Below are positions 10,324 to 18,913 of a DNA stretch of 64,000 nt, in pieces. Within the stretch, counting starts at the first letter, position 1; every line of letters begins with the position of its first letter. The notes under the pieces are model-generated. The model did no database searches and was not told where the DNA came from. It worked only from the letters and a program-made list of their open reading frames with translations. A program made the translations under genes and the position numbers. The DNA comes from a bacterium (GTDB lineage Bacteria > Pseudomonadota > Gammaproteobacteria > Burkholderiales > Burkholderiaceae_C), in the NCBI GenBank assembly GCA_030824555.1, contig JAVBXK010000011.1, positions 62,001-126,000 of the forward strand. Direction: 5' to 3'.

Positions 10324-11625
10324 ATGATTTCCCAACTCCACCTTCAAAACTTCAAGGCCTGGCGTGACAGCGGGCCGGTGCGGCTGGCACCCGTCACCAT
10401 GCTGCTGGGCACCAACTCGTCGGGCAAATCCACTTTGCTGCAAAGTTTGCTGCTGCTCAAGCAAACGGTGGCATCACCCGACCGCACCGTGCACCTCAAC
10501 CTGCGGGGCGACGAGGTGAACGATTTTCTGGACTTCGGCCAGTTTGACAACGTGCTGTCTCACGCCTGTGACGGGCCACGCCAGTTCGGGCTGGCGTTCG
10601 ACTTTCAGCGCCCGCCGGGCGAGCGCGTCACGCAGGGTCGTTTTGACTGCCACTACGGCCAGACCGCCAGCGGTGCCGTGGCGGTGCAGGCGCTGGCATT
10701 GTCCAGCCCTGAGCAGCGGTTTCGGGCCATGCGACGTGACAAGGGCGCCTACTCGTTGTGGGTGGGTGACGACGCTCAACCCCGTGGCAAAGGCAGCCAT
10801 CTGGCCCCTGAGCGCTCCATTGCCCTGTCGGCCGACGCGATTGCGCTGCTGGGTGCCGATGGTGCCCACGCCCAGGACCTGAGCCTGGCCATGCGCCGCG
10901 AACTGGAAGGCCTGGTGTACCTGGGCCCCTGGCGGCGCAAGCCCGAGCGCGACCACGTCTGGCACAAAACCCAACCGGGCGATGTGGGCAGCGACGGGCA
11001 CCGCGTGGTGGAGGCGCTGCTGGCCAGCGCGCTGTTGAAAACGGAAGACCAGGGGCACACCCTGGCCCAGGTGTCGCACTGGCTGCAGGTCATGGGCATA
11101 GCCGACAGCCTGGAGGTGCGGCAGGTAGGCCGCTCCAGCCGTTACGAGCTGGTGGTGCACCAGCACGGCGTGGCCGCCAACTTGCTGGATGTGGGCATTG
11201 GCGTGCTGCAGGTGCTGCCCGTGCTGACTGCGGCGTACTTTGTGCCACCCGGCAGCACCGTGCTGCTGGAAGAGCCCGAAATCCACCTCCACCCGCTGGC
11301 GCAGGCGACCCTGGCCGACCTGTTTGTGCAGGTCAGCCAGCAGCGACAGGTACAGTTCATCGTGGAAACCCACTCCGAACACCTTTTTCGCCGCATGCAA
11401 ACCCTGATTGCCCGCGAGCAAACGCATCCCCACCATTGCCAGATGCTGTTTGTGGAGCGCCAGGGCGCCCAAGCCAAGCTGGTGCCGCTGGACGTGGACG
11501 ACTTCGGCACCGTGCGCAACTGGCCTGCCCAGTTCTTTGGCGACTCGGTCGGAGAAGCCCGTGAACAGGCCCGCGCCCGCGCTCAACGCACCCGTGAGGC
11601 AGCCAGCCGTGGCCAGGAAACCTAA
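10324..11625 (+). CDS. AAA/ABC-type ATPase with DUF3696 C-terminus
   Basis: Cytoplasmic SMC/ABC-like ATPase of 433 residues, the class used as sensor or motor in several nuclease-coupled defence systems. Walker A is GTNSSGKST (29-37). The signature-like segment is DVGIGVLQVLPVL. Walker B is TVLLEEPEIHLHP and the switch His is in IVETHSEHLF. The C terminus has VRNWPAQFFGD, typical of DUF3696. The start MISQLHLQNFKAWRD was preferred over an ORF start 18 bp upstream. Its 3' end overlaps the likely GTG start of the PIN gene, so the two are translationally coupled. It is the first gene of a three-gene unit with a nuclease and an RNA ligase. Confidence 0.9.
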   Translation: MISQLHLQNFKAWRDSGPVRLAPVTMLLGTNSSGKSTLLQSLLLLKQTVASPDRTVHLNLRGDEVNDFLDFGQFDNVLSHACDGPRQFGLAFDFQRPPGERVTQGRFDCHYGQTASGAVAVQALALSSPEQRFRAMRRDKGAYSLWVGDDAQPRGKGSHLAPERSIALSADAIALLGADGAHAQDLSLAMRRELEGLVYLGPWRRKPERDHVWHKTQPGDVGSDGHRVVEALLASALLKTEDQGHTLAQVSHWLQVMGIADSLEVRQVGRSSRYELVVHQHGVAANLLDVGIGVLQVLPVLTAAYFVPPGSTVLLEEPEIHLHPLAQATLADLFVQVSQQRQVQFIVETHSEHLFRRMQTLIAREQTHPHHCQMLFVERQGAQAKLVPLDVDDFGTVRNWPAQFFGDSVGEAREQARARAQRTREAASRGQET

Positions 11626-12184
11626 ACGCGTCACCCAAATGCGCGTGGTGGACACCAACGTGCTCATCGTGGCCAGTGCTGCCGATGGCGACTCGCCTTT
11701 CGATGCCGATGCCACGCCAGTGGAAGAAGCGGTGCTGCGCGAACAGGTGCTGGGCTGGCTGGAGGCCTTCGAGGCCGACCCCTACCGCCACGCGGTGATG
11801 GACCTGGATTGGCACATTGCCACCGAATACCGGCACAAACTTTCCGAACAGGACTACGGCTGGCTGGCGCTGCGGCACAAAATGGACCATAACCAAGTGG
11901 CCTGGGTGACGCTGGACATGGACGACGACGGCCATGCCGTGCTGCCCCCCAGCCTGTCCGCCGCCGTGACCGATCTGGCTGACCGCAAAATGGTGGCGGC
12001 GGCGCTGGAGGCGCTCAAGCAAGACCTGCCATGCAAGCTGACCAATGCCAGCGACACCGATTGGCTGGATTGCCAGGACGCCCTGCACACCGCCGGGCTG
12101 GACGTGGAAAACCTGCTGGCCACCTGGTTGCGCGCCAAATGGCGCACCAAACACCCCAAAACTGCCAAGCATAAAAAATCATGA
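11609..12184 (+). CDS. PIN-domain-like ribonuclease
   Basis: Predicted metal-dependent RNase of 190 residues. MRVVDTNVLIVASAAD carries the first PIN Asp. A central acidic/His segment reads VMDLDWHIATEYRHKL, and the late acidic motif is NASDTDWLDCQDAL, in the order and spacing expected of a PIN active site. The C terminus is strongly basic (RAKWRTKHPKTAKHKKS), suiting nucleic-acid binding. A GTG at 11609 with GAGG upstream overlaps the ATPase gene; an ATG at 11639 directly before RVVDTN is the alternative. Its stop overlaps the ligase start (ATGA). No antitoxin gene is adjacent, so it does not look like an ordinary VapBC toxin. Confidence 0.75.
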   Translation: MARKPKRVTQMRVVDTNVLIVASAADGDSPFDADATPVEEAVLREQVLGWLEAFEADPYRHAVMDLDWHIATEYRHKLSEQDYGWLALRHKMDHNQVAWVTLDMDDDGHAVLPPSLSAAVTDLADRKMVAAALEALKQDLPCKLTNASDTDWLDCQDALHTAGLDVENLLATWLRAKWRTKHPKTAKHKKS

Positions 12185-12861
12185 CCGACTTTTTTCGCTT
12201 TCCCCACACCCCCCACGTGGCCTGGCTGGCCACGGGCGAGCCACGCGACGACAAGGTGTTTTCACCCGACGAAGCGGACAGCCTGTTGACCGCCCCCATC
12301 GTGCTGGAAGAAAAGCTGGACGGGGCCAACCTGGGGTTTTCCATCTCGCCCGACGGCGTGTTGCGCGCCCAGAACAGGGGGCAGTACCTGCATCAGCCCT
12401 ACCACGGTCAGTTTGCCCGGCTGGGGCCGTGGCTGGCTGCCCACGAGGACAAGTTGTTCGACGCACTGGGCAGCCACCTGATGGCCTTTGGCGAGTGGTG
12501 CGCGGCCCGCCACTCGCTCGACTACGTGGCGTTGCCCGACTGGTGGCTGCTGTTTGACATTTACGACCGCCGCACCGGCCAGTTCTGGAGCACCACCCGG
12601 CGCAACGCATGGGCCGCCGAACTGGGCTTTGTGACCGTGCCCAGGCTGTATGCCGGTGAGGCCAACCTGCACCAACTGCGCGAATGGGTACACGACAGAC
12701 CCAGCCAGTTCCGCCACGGCTATCTGGAAGGGCTGGTGATTCGCCGTGAAAACGCTGACTGGCTGGAACAGCGCGCCAAGCTGGTTCGTGCCGATTTCAC
12801 ACAGGCCATCGACAGCCACTGGCGCAGCCGCGCGCTGGAGTGGAACCGGGTGGTGGTTTAG
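12181..12861 (+). CDS. RNA ligase (Rnl2-like nucleotidyltransferase)
   Basis: ATP-dependent RNA ligase family member (PF09414-like) of 226 residues, expected to seal 3'-OH/5'-phosphate RNA ends through a covalent lysyl-AMP. Motif I is EEKLDGANLGF with Lys45 as nucleophile. LRAQNRGQYL is the substrate-binding strand, FGEWCAARHSLDY and LLFDIYD are motif III, LEGLVIRRE is motif IV and KLVRADF is motif V. All nucleotidyltransferase motifs are present, so it should be active. It lacks the accessory C-terminal domain of phage Rnl2. The ATG overlaps the stop of the PIN gene, so it is coupled to the nuclease and ATPase. Confidence 0.88.
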   Translation: MTDFFRFPHTPHVAWLATGEPRDDKVFSPDEADSLLTAPIVLEEKLDGANLGFSISPDGVLRAQNRGQYLHQPYHGQFARLGPWLAAHEDKLFDALGSHLMAFGEWCAARHSLDYVALPDWWLLFDIYDRRTGQFWSTTRRNAWAAELGFVTVPRLYAGEANLHQLREWVHDRPSQFRHGYLEGLVIRRENADWLEQRAKLVRADFTQAIDSHWRSRALEWNRVVV

Positions 12862-12923
12862 GGGGTGTCTTTTTGGGTGGGTTTTTCGTCAATATTCATC
12901 TCACATTGACTGGAGGTCCTGAC

Positions 12924-14852
12924 ATGGCTGTTCGTGCACTCGTTACCCGTCTTTTGCACCATCCGTGCTTGTCTGTAGTGGGGTGCTTGTCGGCTGTCCT
13001 GCTGGCTGCACCCGCGCTGGCGCAGACCGCCAGCACCATGCGGCTGGGCACCAACCTGACGGAGGTCAACGACTATTCCACCGATCTTCCATTTGTCGAT
13101 GTGTTCAAAATGGCCCGCGACTGGTACACCAGCGCACCGGGTACCTTCGATACCGAAGAAGCCACTCGACTTGACAAAGATGCCCAGGGTTGGGTGCGCT
13201 CGCTCACGCCCACCGCCGGGCCAGCGGTGCGTTACACCAAAGCCTGTACGCTGATCTTTTCCATGGGACCGGTGTCGGGCGGTGCACTGGCCGGGCAGTA
13301 CCCTTACCCGGCAGGGGCTTATGTGGTGCGCTACGACGGCGAGGGCACGCTGGCATACGGGCTGGCCGCACGGCAAGATGCCGGCCAGTCCGCACCCGGG
13401 CGCGATGTGATCAACGTCACCCCGCAAGAACCGGGCATCGAGATCTGCATCACCGCCACCGACCCCCGTGGCATGGGCAACCCCCTGCGCAACATCCGGG
13501 TCTACCCGCCTGGTATGGAGGCCCTGGCGGCCACCGAACAGTTCCACCCCGACTTTCTGGCCCGCACCCAGGCGTTCAGCGTGCTGCGCTTCATGGACTG
13601 GATGCGCACCAACCACAGCACCCAGGCAGACGCCTCGCACCGGCCCCTGCCCACCGACCACAGCTACGCCACGGAACGGGGTGTGTCGGCCGAGGTCATG
13701 GTCGATCTGGCCAACCGCCTGGGGGCCATGCCCTGGTTCAACATGCCGCATGCCGCCACAGACGCCTACGTCACCACCTTTGCCACCGTGGTACGGGACC
13801 GGCTCGCATCTGGTCGCCAAGTTTACGTGGAGTACAGCAACGAAATCTGGAACGACCAGTTCAGCCAGGGACGCTTCATTGGCGACCAGGGGGTGGCACA
13901 GTTCGCGGGCCAGGCGGGCTCTGACTTTGACAAGCGGCTCAACCGTTTCGGCGAGCGCAGCGCACAGGTGTGCCAGCTCTGGCGCAGCGTGTTCGGTGCC
14001 GGGGCGGACCGCGTGCGGTGCGTGATGGGCGGGCAGGCGGCCAACACCTACATTGCCGAAACCGCGCTCGATTGCCCCATGTCCACCCTCAAGCCTTGCC
14101 GGAGCCGGGGCTTCCATGGCCTGGCCATCGCCCCCTATGTCGGCGACCACGTGGGCTTGCCAGCCTACCAGGCGACCGTGCAGGGCTGGACCACCCAGGC
14201 CGATGGCGGGCTGGCCAAACTGTTCAACGAACTGAACACCGGCAACGAACTGAATGACGAAGGCGGCGGCATGCCCGTGGTGCGCCAACGCATTGCCGCA
14301 CATGCCACGCTGGCCCGTGCGCAAGGGGTCCAACTGCTGGCATACGAAGGCGGTCAGCACCTGGTGGGCGTGGGCGCACCGGCTGATGTCGATGCCATCA
14401 ACACCCTGTTCGACGCCGCCAACCGCGATGCCCGCATGGGCACGCTTTACCGCGCCTACCTGGCGGACTGGGGCAGCTTGGGCGGGGGGCTGTTCATGCA
14501 CTTCAGCAACGTGGGCAGCTACTCGCGCTTTGGCCGCTGGGGGGCGTTGGAGATGGGTTCGCAGACCGCTTCACCCAAGTTTGACGCCCTGATGTCGGTG
14601 GCTGACACCGTGCACGGCGCGCGGTCGAACTGCCTGTTCGACTGGGCCCAAGGCCAGTTTGGCAGCCTCTTCGGCCAGGGCAGCACGGCGGGCACTGCGC
14701 CACCCTACACCTACCGCCTGTACGGCACTGGCAATGCGCTGGCCACGTCGTCGGCAGACCGCCAAGTGTGGGCGCTGGGACCGGTCACGGGCAGTGTCTT
14801 GGTCAGCGTGGGTGCCATGGCCGATTGGGTGGTGACCGCTGGTTGTGAGTGA
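12924..14852 (+). CDS. Secreted glycoside-hydrolase-like protein
   Basis: Predicted exported protein of 642 residues. The ATG at 12924 has GGAGG upstream. A signal peptide (LSVVGCLSAVLLAAPALAQ, cleavage after ALA) begins the protein. A beta-rich N-terminal region precedes a TIM-barrel-like segment with VYVEYSNEIWNDQF, where the Glu in EYSNEIW resembles the acid/base Glu of clan GH-A glycosidases. A later LLAYEGGQHL would supply the nucleophile Glu. Seven cysteines suggest extracytoplasmic disulfides. The substrate is unknown; it could be a cellulose- or exopolysaccharide-related protein. It is separated from the ligase gene by 62 bp and has its own ribosome site. Confidence 0.7.
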   Translation: MAVRALVTRLLHHPCLSVVGCLSAVLLAAPALAQTASTMRLGTNLTEVNDYSTDLPFVDVFKMARDWYTSAPGTFDTEEATRLDKDAQGWVRSLTPTAGPAVRYTKACTLIFSMGPVSGGALAGQYPYPAGAYVVRYDGEGTLAYGLAARQDAGQSAPGRDVINVTPQEPGIEICITATDPRGMGNPLRNIRVYPPGMEALAATEQFHPDFLARTQAFSVLRFMDWMRTNHSTQADASHRPLPTDHSYATERGVSAEVMVDLANRLGAMPWFNMPHAATDAYVTTFATVVRDRLASGRQVYVEYSNEIWNDQFSQGRFIGDQGVAQFAGQAGSDFDKRLNRFGERSAQVCQLWRSVFGAGADRVRCVMGGQAANTYIAETALDCPMSTLKPCRSRGFHGLAIAPYVGDHVGLPAYQATVQGWTTQADGGLAKLFNELNTGNELNDEGGGMPVVRQRIAAHATLARAQGVQLLAYEGGQHLVGVGAPADVDAINTLFDAANRDARMGTLYRAYLADWGSLGGGLFMHFSNVGSYSRFGRWGALEMGSQTASPKFDALMSVADTVHGARSNCLFDWAQGQFGSLFGQGSTAGTAPPYTYRLYGTGNALATSSADRQVWALGPVTGSVLVSVGAMADWVVTAGCE

Positions 14853-14857
14853 AAACA

Positions 14858-14900
14858 ATAGCTGCTACCGCTTGTGTACAAAGCGGTAGAGGCTGATTTT
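14858..14900. repeat. Short dispersed palindromic repeat, copy A (also terminator-like)
   Basis: ATAGCTGCTACCGCTTGTGTACAAAGCGGTAGAGGCTGATTTT contains a perfect nine-pair stem (CTACCGCTT / AAGCGGTAG) with a seven-base loop and a T-rich tail. It lies between two convergent genes, so it may serve as their terminator. It is the clearest member of the repeat family described in the findings. Confidence 0.75.
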
Positions 14901-14902
14901 CC

Positions 14903-16330
14903 TTACAAAATGCGCGCCACCAGCGCCCCGCGCGTGGCGTCTTCCTGGCCAGGCACCGGGATCCACACCTTCATGGGGTTGCCCAGCGCCACCTGAATAG
15001 GCTGGCCTTTGTCGTCTTTCATCTGGTCGAGTTTGACCAGGCGGTTGCCACCGGGGTGAATCACCTCGATGGTGTCGCCGACCGAGAACTTGTTTTTGGT
15101 CTCGATCTCGGCCCAGCCGTCGGCCACGCTCAGCACCTCGCCCACGTACTGGCTGTGCCGGGCTTCAGAACCGCCGGTTTCGTAGTTCTGGTAATCGTGC
15201 GCAGGGCGGCGCTCCAGGAAGCCGCTGGTGTAGCCCCGGTTGGCCAGGCTTTCCAGCTGGGCAATCAGTTCGGGGTTGAAGGGCTTGCCTGCCACCGCGT
15301 CGTCAATGGCGCGGCGGTAAATCTGGGCGGTGCGCGTCACGTAGTACTGGCTCTTGGTGCGGCCTTCTACTTTCAGCGAGTCGACCCCGATTTGGGCCAG
15401 CCGCGCCACGTGCTCCACGGCACGCAGGTCCTTGCTGTTCATGATGTAGGTGCCGTGCTCGTCCTCCATGATGGGCATCAGCTGGCCTGGGCGCTCGGCC
15501 TCTTCCAGCAGGTACACCTTGTCGGCGGCGGGGTGGCGGGCGCTGCCACCGCAGGCGGCAAAGGCGCTTTCGGCCTGCTGCTGTTCCTGCGCAAAGCTGA
15601 AGTCGGCCCCCAGTTTGTCAGCCTGCGCGGGCATCACGTCGCCGCTGTCGGACGTTTGGGTGTCGCTGGGTTTGTACTCCCAGCGGCAGGCGTTGGTGCA
15701 GGTGCCCTGGTTGGGGTCCCGGCGGTTGAAGTAGCCACTGAGCAGGCAACGCCCTGAATAGGCAATGCACAGCGCGCCGTGCACAAACACCTCCAGCTCC
15801 ATGTCGGGGCACTCGTTGCGGATGGCCTCGATCTCTTCCAGGCTCAGCTCGCGCGACAAAATGATGCGCGTCACGCCCACCTTCTGCCAGAACTTCACGG
15901 TGGCGTGGTTGACGGTGTTGGCCTGCACCGAGAGGTGAATGGGCACGTGGTTCCACGCGCCGCTGTGCATCTTGTCCAGCACCATCATGATCAGGCCGGG
16001 GTCGGCCATGATGATGCCGTCGGGTTTCATCTCGATGATGGGCTCGATGTCGCGCAGGTAGGTGCGCACCTTGTCGTTGTGCGGCAGCAGGTTGCTGGTC
16101 AAAAAGAACTTTTTGCCGCGCTGGTGGGCTTCTTCAATGCCTTGTGCAATCTGTTCCAACCGGAACTCGTTGTTGCGGGCACGCAAGGAGTAGCGGGGTT
16201 GGCCGGCGTACACGGCATCTGCGCCGAAATCGTAGGCGGCGCGCATTTTGGCCAGTGAGCCAGCGGGCAGCAGCAGTTCGGGGCTTTTGAGCAAGGGGGT
16301 AGCCATGGGGTTTGGAGTCGAGGCGTTCAT
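14903..16330 (-). CDS. trhP: tRNA hydroxylation protein TrhP (U32 peptidase family, YegQ)
   Basis: Prephenate-dependent tRNA U34 hydroxylation factor of the U32 'peptidase' family. From ATG 16330 it has 475 residues; an internal MATPLLKSPELLLPAGS start is also possible. Family marks: PELLLPAGSLAKMRAAYDFGADAVYAGQPRYSLR, the SRELSLEEIEAIRNECPDMELEVFVHGALC block, GRCLLSGYFNRRDPNQGTCTNACRW with clustered Cys residues, and NSKDLRAVEHV. It is slightly longer than E. coli YegQ owing to an Ala-rich insert around SAFAACGGSARHPAADK. Divergent from the monooxygenase gene. Confidence 0.93.
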   Translation of the reverse strand: MNASTPNPMATPLLKSPELLLPAGSLAKMRAAYDFGADAVYAGQPRYSLRARNNEFRLEQIAQGIEEAHQRGKKFFLTSNLLPHNDKVRTYLRDIEPIIEMKPDGIIMADPGLIMMVLDKMHSGAWNHVPIHLSVQANTVNHATVKFWQKVGVTRIILSRELSLEEIEAIRNECPDMELEVFVHGALCIAYSGRCLLSGYFNRRDPNQGTCTNACRWEYKPSDTQTSDSGDVMPAQADKLGADFSFAQEQQQAESAFAACGGSARHPAADKVYLLEEAERPGQLMPIMEDEHGTYIMNSKDLRAVEHVARLAQIGVDSLKVEGRTKSQYYVTRTAQIYRRAIDDAVAGKPFNPELIAQLESLANRGYTSGFLERRPAHDYQNYETGGSEARHSQYVGEVLSVADGWAEIETKNKFSVGDTIEVIHPGGNRLVKLDQMKDDKGQPIQVALGNPMKVWIPVPGQEDATRGALVARIL

Positions 16331-16450
16331 GGGGTCATATTGTCCGCTGGTCCGCACACACTGGTGGGTGCCAGGCCCACGGGCGTGTCGTGGGGTTGCC
16401 CTGACAAGCATCAAATCAAGCTGTCGGCAAAGCTCGCACAATGCACCCCC

Positions 16451-17698
16451 ATGAACAAACTAGTGTTGATTGCCGGTGGCGGCATTGGTGGCATGGGGCT
16501 GGCCGTGGCGCTGTCCCGTGCGGGGCTCAACGTGGACTTGCTGGAGCAAACGCCCGAGTTCTCGGAAGTGGGGGCCGGCATACAGCTGGGCCCCAACGCC
16601 GTGCGGGTGTTGTCTGACTGGGGTTTGTCCAACGCGCTGCAGGCGGTGGCGGCGTTCCCCGACCGCTTGCGCGTGCGCGATGCCCACCAGGGCACCGTGC
16701 TGGGTGAACTGGCCCTGAGCGAGCGGTCACGCCAGCTGTACGGCCAGCCTTACGCCACCATCCACCGTGCCGATGCCCTGCAGGTGTTGCTGCAAGCCGC
16801 ACAAGCCGAGCCCCGTGTGACCTTGCACCTGAAAGAGCGTGCGCGCAGTGTTTGCGAGCTGCCCGATGGCGTGAACGTGCTCACAGAAAGTGGTCGCCAC
16901 TACATGGGCGATGCCCTGATCGGCTGCGATGGCCTGTGGAGCGTGGTGCGCCGCCACGTCATGGCCGGCCCGGCCGGATTGGTGCCTGGCAACGACCCGC
17001 CGCTGGACATCCCGCCCCGGTTCTCAGGGCACATTGCCTACCGGGGCATGGTGGCCCAGGCCGACTTGCCCGACAGCCTGCGCACGCAGAGCGTGACAGC
17101 GTGGTTCGGCCCCAAGCTGCACGTGGTGCAGTACCCCGTGCGGCGGGGTGAGCTGGTCAACGTGGTGGCCGTGGTCGAAGGCCGACAGACCGGCAACCCC
17201 CAGGGCTGGAGCAACGATGCCAGCCGCACCGAGTTGTTGCAAACCATTGGAGCCGTGCACCCGCAGTTGCGCGACATGCTGGAGGCCGTGACCCTGTGGA
17301 AGCTCTGGCCCCTGAACGACCGGCCACCCATGACCGGCCCCTATGAGCACGCCCAGGGGCGGGTGGCGCTGGCGGGCGATGCGGCGCACCCCATGCGCCC
17401 CTACCTGGCACAAGGTGCCGCCATGGCGCTGGAAGACGCGTGGACGCTGGGCCGCCTGGCGCAAAAGGCACAGGCCACTGACAGCGCCGCCCCCATCCCG
17501 TGGGCTGACCTGTTTCAACGCTATGCCAACGGGCGCTGGCAGCGCAATGCGCGGGTACAGGCCAACTCCATCAGCAATGGCAAGGTGTTTCATGCCGACG
17601 GCTTGCTGCGCTGGGGCCGCAACGCCGCCATGTCGCTGATGGGCAACACGCTGATGGACAAACCGTGGCTCTACAGCGGGCCACCCGACTTGGCATGA
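16451..17698 (+). CDS. FAD-dependent aromatic-ring monooxygenase (3-hydroxybenzoate 6-hydroxylase-like)
   Basis: Class A flavoprotein monooxygenase of 415 residues using NAD(P)H and O2 to hydroxylate an aromatic acid. The dinucleotide-binding GxGxxG is in VLIAGGGIGGMGLAVALSRAG. The DG motif is in GCDGLWSVVRR, and the GD motif is GRVALAGDAAHPMRPYLAQGAAMALEDAW. This layout is shared by 3-hydroxybenzoate 6-hydroxylases and salicylate hydroxylases. It is followed, after a terminator-like palindrome, by a Bug-type solute-binding protein, which could deliver an aromatic or carboxylic substrate. The specific substrate is inferred, not proven. Confidence 0.85.
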   Translation: MNKLVLIAGGGIGGMGLAVALSRAGLNVDLLEQTPEFSEVGAGIQLGPNAVRVLSDWGLSNALQAVAAFPDRLRVRDAHQGTVLGELALSERSRQLYGQPYATIHRADALQVLLQAAQAEPRVTLHLKERARSVCELPDGVNVLTESGRHYMGDALIGCDGLWSVVRRHVMAGPAGLVPGNDPPLDIPPRFSGHIAYRGMVAQADLPDSLRTQSVTAWFGPKLHVVQYPVRRGELVNVVAVVEGRQTGNPQGWSNDASRTELLQTIGAVHPQLRDMLEAVTLWKLWPLNDRPPMTGPYEHAQGRVALAGDAAHPMRPYLAQGAAMALEDAWTLGRLAQKAQATDSAAPIPWADLFQRYANGRWQRNARVQANSISNGKVFHADGLLRWGRNAAMSLMGNTLMDKPWLYSGPPDLA

Positions 17699-17723
17699 TG
17701 GGCCGTGTGCGCTTGAATCATTC

Positions 17724-17769
17724 ATAGCACTCAACGTTTGATGTAAAAGCGTTGAGTGCCTTTTTTTTA
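17724..17769 (+). repeat. Dispersed repeat, copy B, forming a rho-independent terminator
   Basis: TAGCACTCAACG-TTTGATGTAAAAG-CGTTGAGTGCC followed by eight T residues: a perfect ten-pair stem (GCACTCAACG / CGTTGAGTGC). It sits just after the monooxygenase gene and should end its transcript. The layout TAGC-stem-TTGATGTAAAAG-stem-T tract matches the dispersed repeat family. Confidence 0.8.
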
Positions 17770-17790
17770 TTTGATATTTTGGAGTCCGGT

Positions 17791-18840
17791 ATGCATGCCA
17801 AGCTGAAACCCTCTTGTCGCCGATCTGTCACACAGGTGCTGGTGCGCCTGTGTGGCCTGGGTGCCGTGGCGGCGGGCCTGTCGGCGTCGCTGGTGGTACC
17901 TGCCTTCGCCGCGCCTGGTGCGCCCGGCGCGCAGCCTGCGCCGGCGGCGTGGCCCAGCCAACCCATGAAGCTGGTGGTGGGGTTCCCGGCCGGGTCGTCA
18001 CCCGACATCACGGCCCGCATGCTGGCCGAACCCTTGGCGCAGGCGCTGGGCCAGCCCGTGGTGGTCGACAACAAACCCGGTGCCGGGGGCAACATCGGTG
18101 CCGCTGCCGTGGCACAGGCCAAAGACGGCCACACCCTGGGGCTGATGATCAACGGCAACCTGACCATTGCCAAAATCCTGAATCCGGCCACGCCCTATGA
18201 CCCGCTGAAAGACCTGGCGCCCGTGTCACTCATTGCCACCGCGCCGCTGGTGTTGACCGCCCCCGTCAACCTGCCTGCTGGCGGTGCCGCCTTCCTGGCT
18301 GCGGGCAAACAAGCGGGTGGGGCGTGGAACTACGGCACCCCCGGCGTGGGCACCGTGGCACACCTGGGGGCCGAGTTGCTGAAAAACCGTGTCGGCCTCA
18401 CGGCCGTGCACGTGCCGTACCCGGGCAACCCGCAGGTCATCACCGGCATGTTGGGTGGCCAGACGCACTTTGCGTTGCTGCCGCCGGGCCTGGCCATGCC
18501 GCAGGTGAAAGCGGGCAAGCTGCACGCGGTGGGTGTCACGTCGGCCGGGCGCAGCAGCCTGGTACCCGACGTGTCCAGTCTGGCCGAGGCCGGTCTGTCG
18601 GGTTTTCAACTCGAAATCTGGAACGCCGTGGCCGCCCCGGCTGGCATGCCTGCCGCACACATACAGAAGGTGGCCAACGCACTTGTTGACATCGTGCGCC
18701 GCCCCGAGATGCGGCAAAAACTGTTCAACCAGGGTTGGCAGGTGGCTGGCACGTCGCCCGAGGGCCTGGCCAACCGCATCAAAGCCGATACCGCACAAAT
18801 GGCCGAAGTCATCCGCATGCAGGGCATCAAGGCGCAATGA
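17791..18840 (+). CDS. Bug-family tripartite tricarboxylate transporter substrate-binding protein
   Basis: Periplasmic solute-binding protein of the Bug/TctC family, 349 residues from ATG 17791 (GGAG upstream). A Tat/Sec-like leader (HAKLKPSCRRS ... AGLSASLVVPAFAAPGA) is followed by the diagnostic WPSQPMKLVVGFPAGSSPDITARMLAEPLAQALGQPVVVDNKPGAGGNIGA. The TctAB membrane partners are not adjacent, as is common for orphan Bug proteins in Burkholderiales. The ligand is probably a carboxylated compound. Proximity to the flavin monooxygenase is suggestive, but the two are separated by a terminator. Confidence 0.93.
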   Translation: MHAKLKPSCRRSVTQVLVRLCGLGAVAAGLSASLVVPAFAAPGAPGAQPAPAAWPSQPMKLVVGFPAGSSPDITARMLAEPLAQALGQPVVVDNKPGAGGNIGAAAVAQAKDGHTLGLMINGNLTIAKILNPATPYDPLKDLAPVSLIATAPLVLTAPVNLPAGGAAFLAAGKQAGGAWNYGTPGVGTVAHLGAELLKNRVGLTAVHVPYPGNPQVITGMLGGQTHFALLPPGLAMPQVKAGKLHAVGVTSAGRSSLVPDVSSLAEAGLSGFQLEIWNAVAAPAGMPAAHIQKVANALVDIVRRPEMRQKLFNQGWQVAGTSPEGLANRIKADTAQMAEVIRMQGIKAQ

Positions 18841-18913
18841 GGGTTGGCAGCCTACGCGGTGCAGTGGCAGACCGCTAAACTGGGCCGCCCACCCCACCCT
18901 CCCGGGAGCTGCC

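Noticed and set aside
10324-12184. Classification of the ATPase-nuclease pair as a known Septu, Gabija or PARIS system
   Set aside because: The nuclease is PIN-like, not HNH (Septu), UvrD-paired (Gabija) or TOPRIM (PARIS), and an RNA ligase is part of the unit.
11609-12184. PIN gene as an ordinary VapC toxin
   Set aside because: No adjacent VapB-like antitoxin; the protein is longer than typical VapC and is translationally tied to the ATPase and ligase genes.
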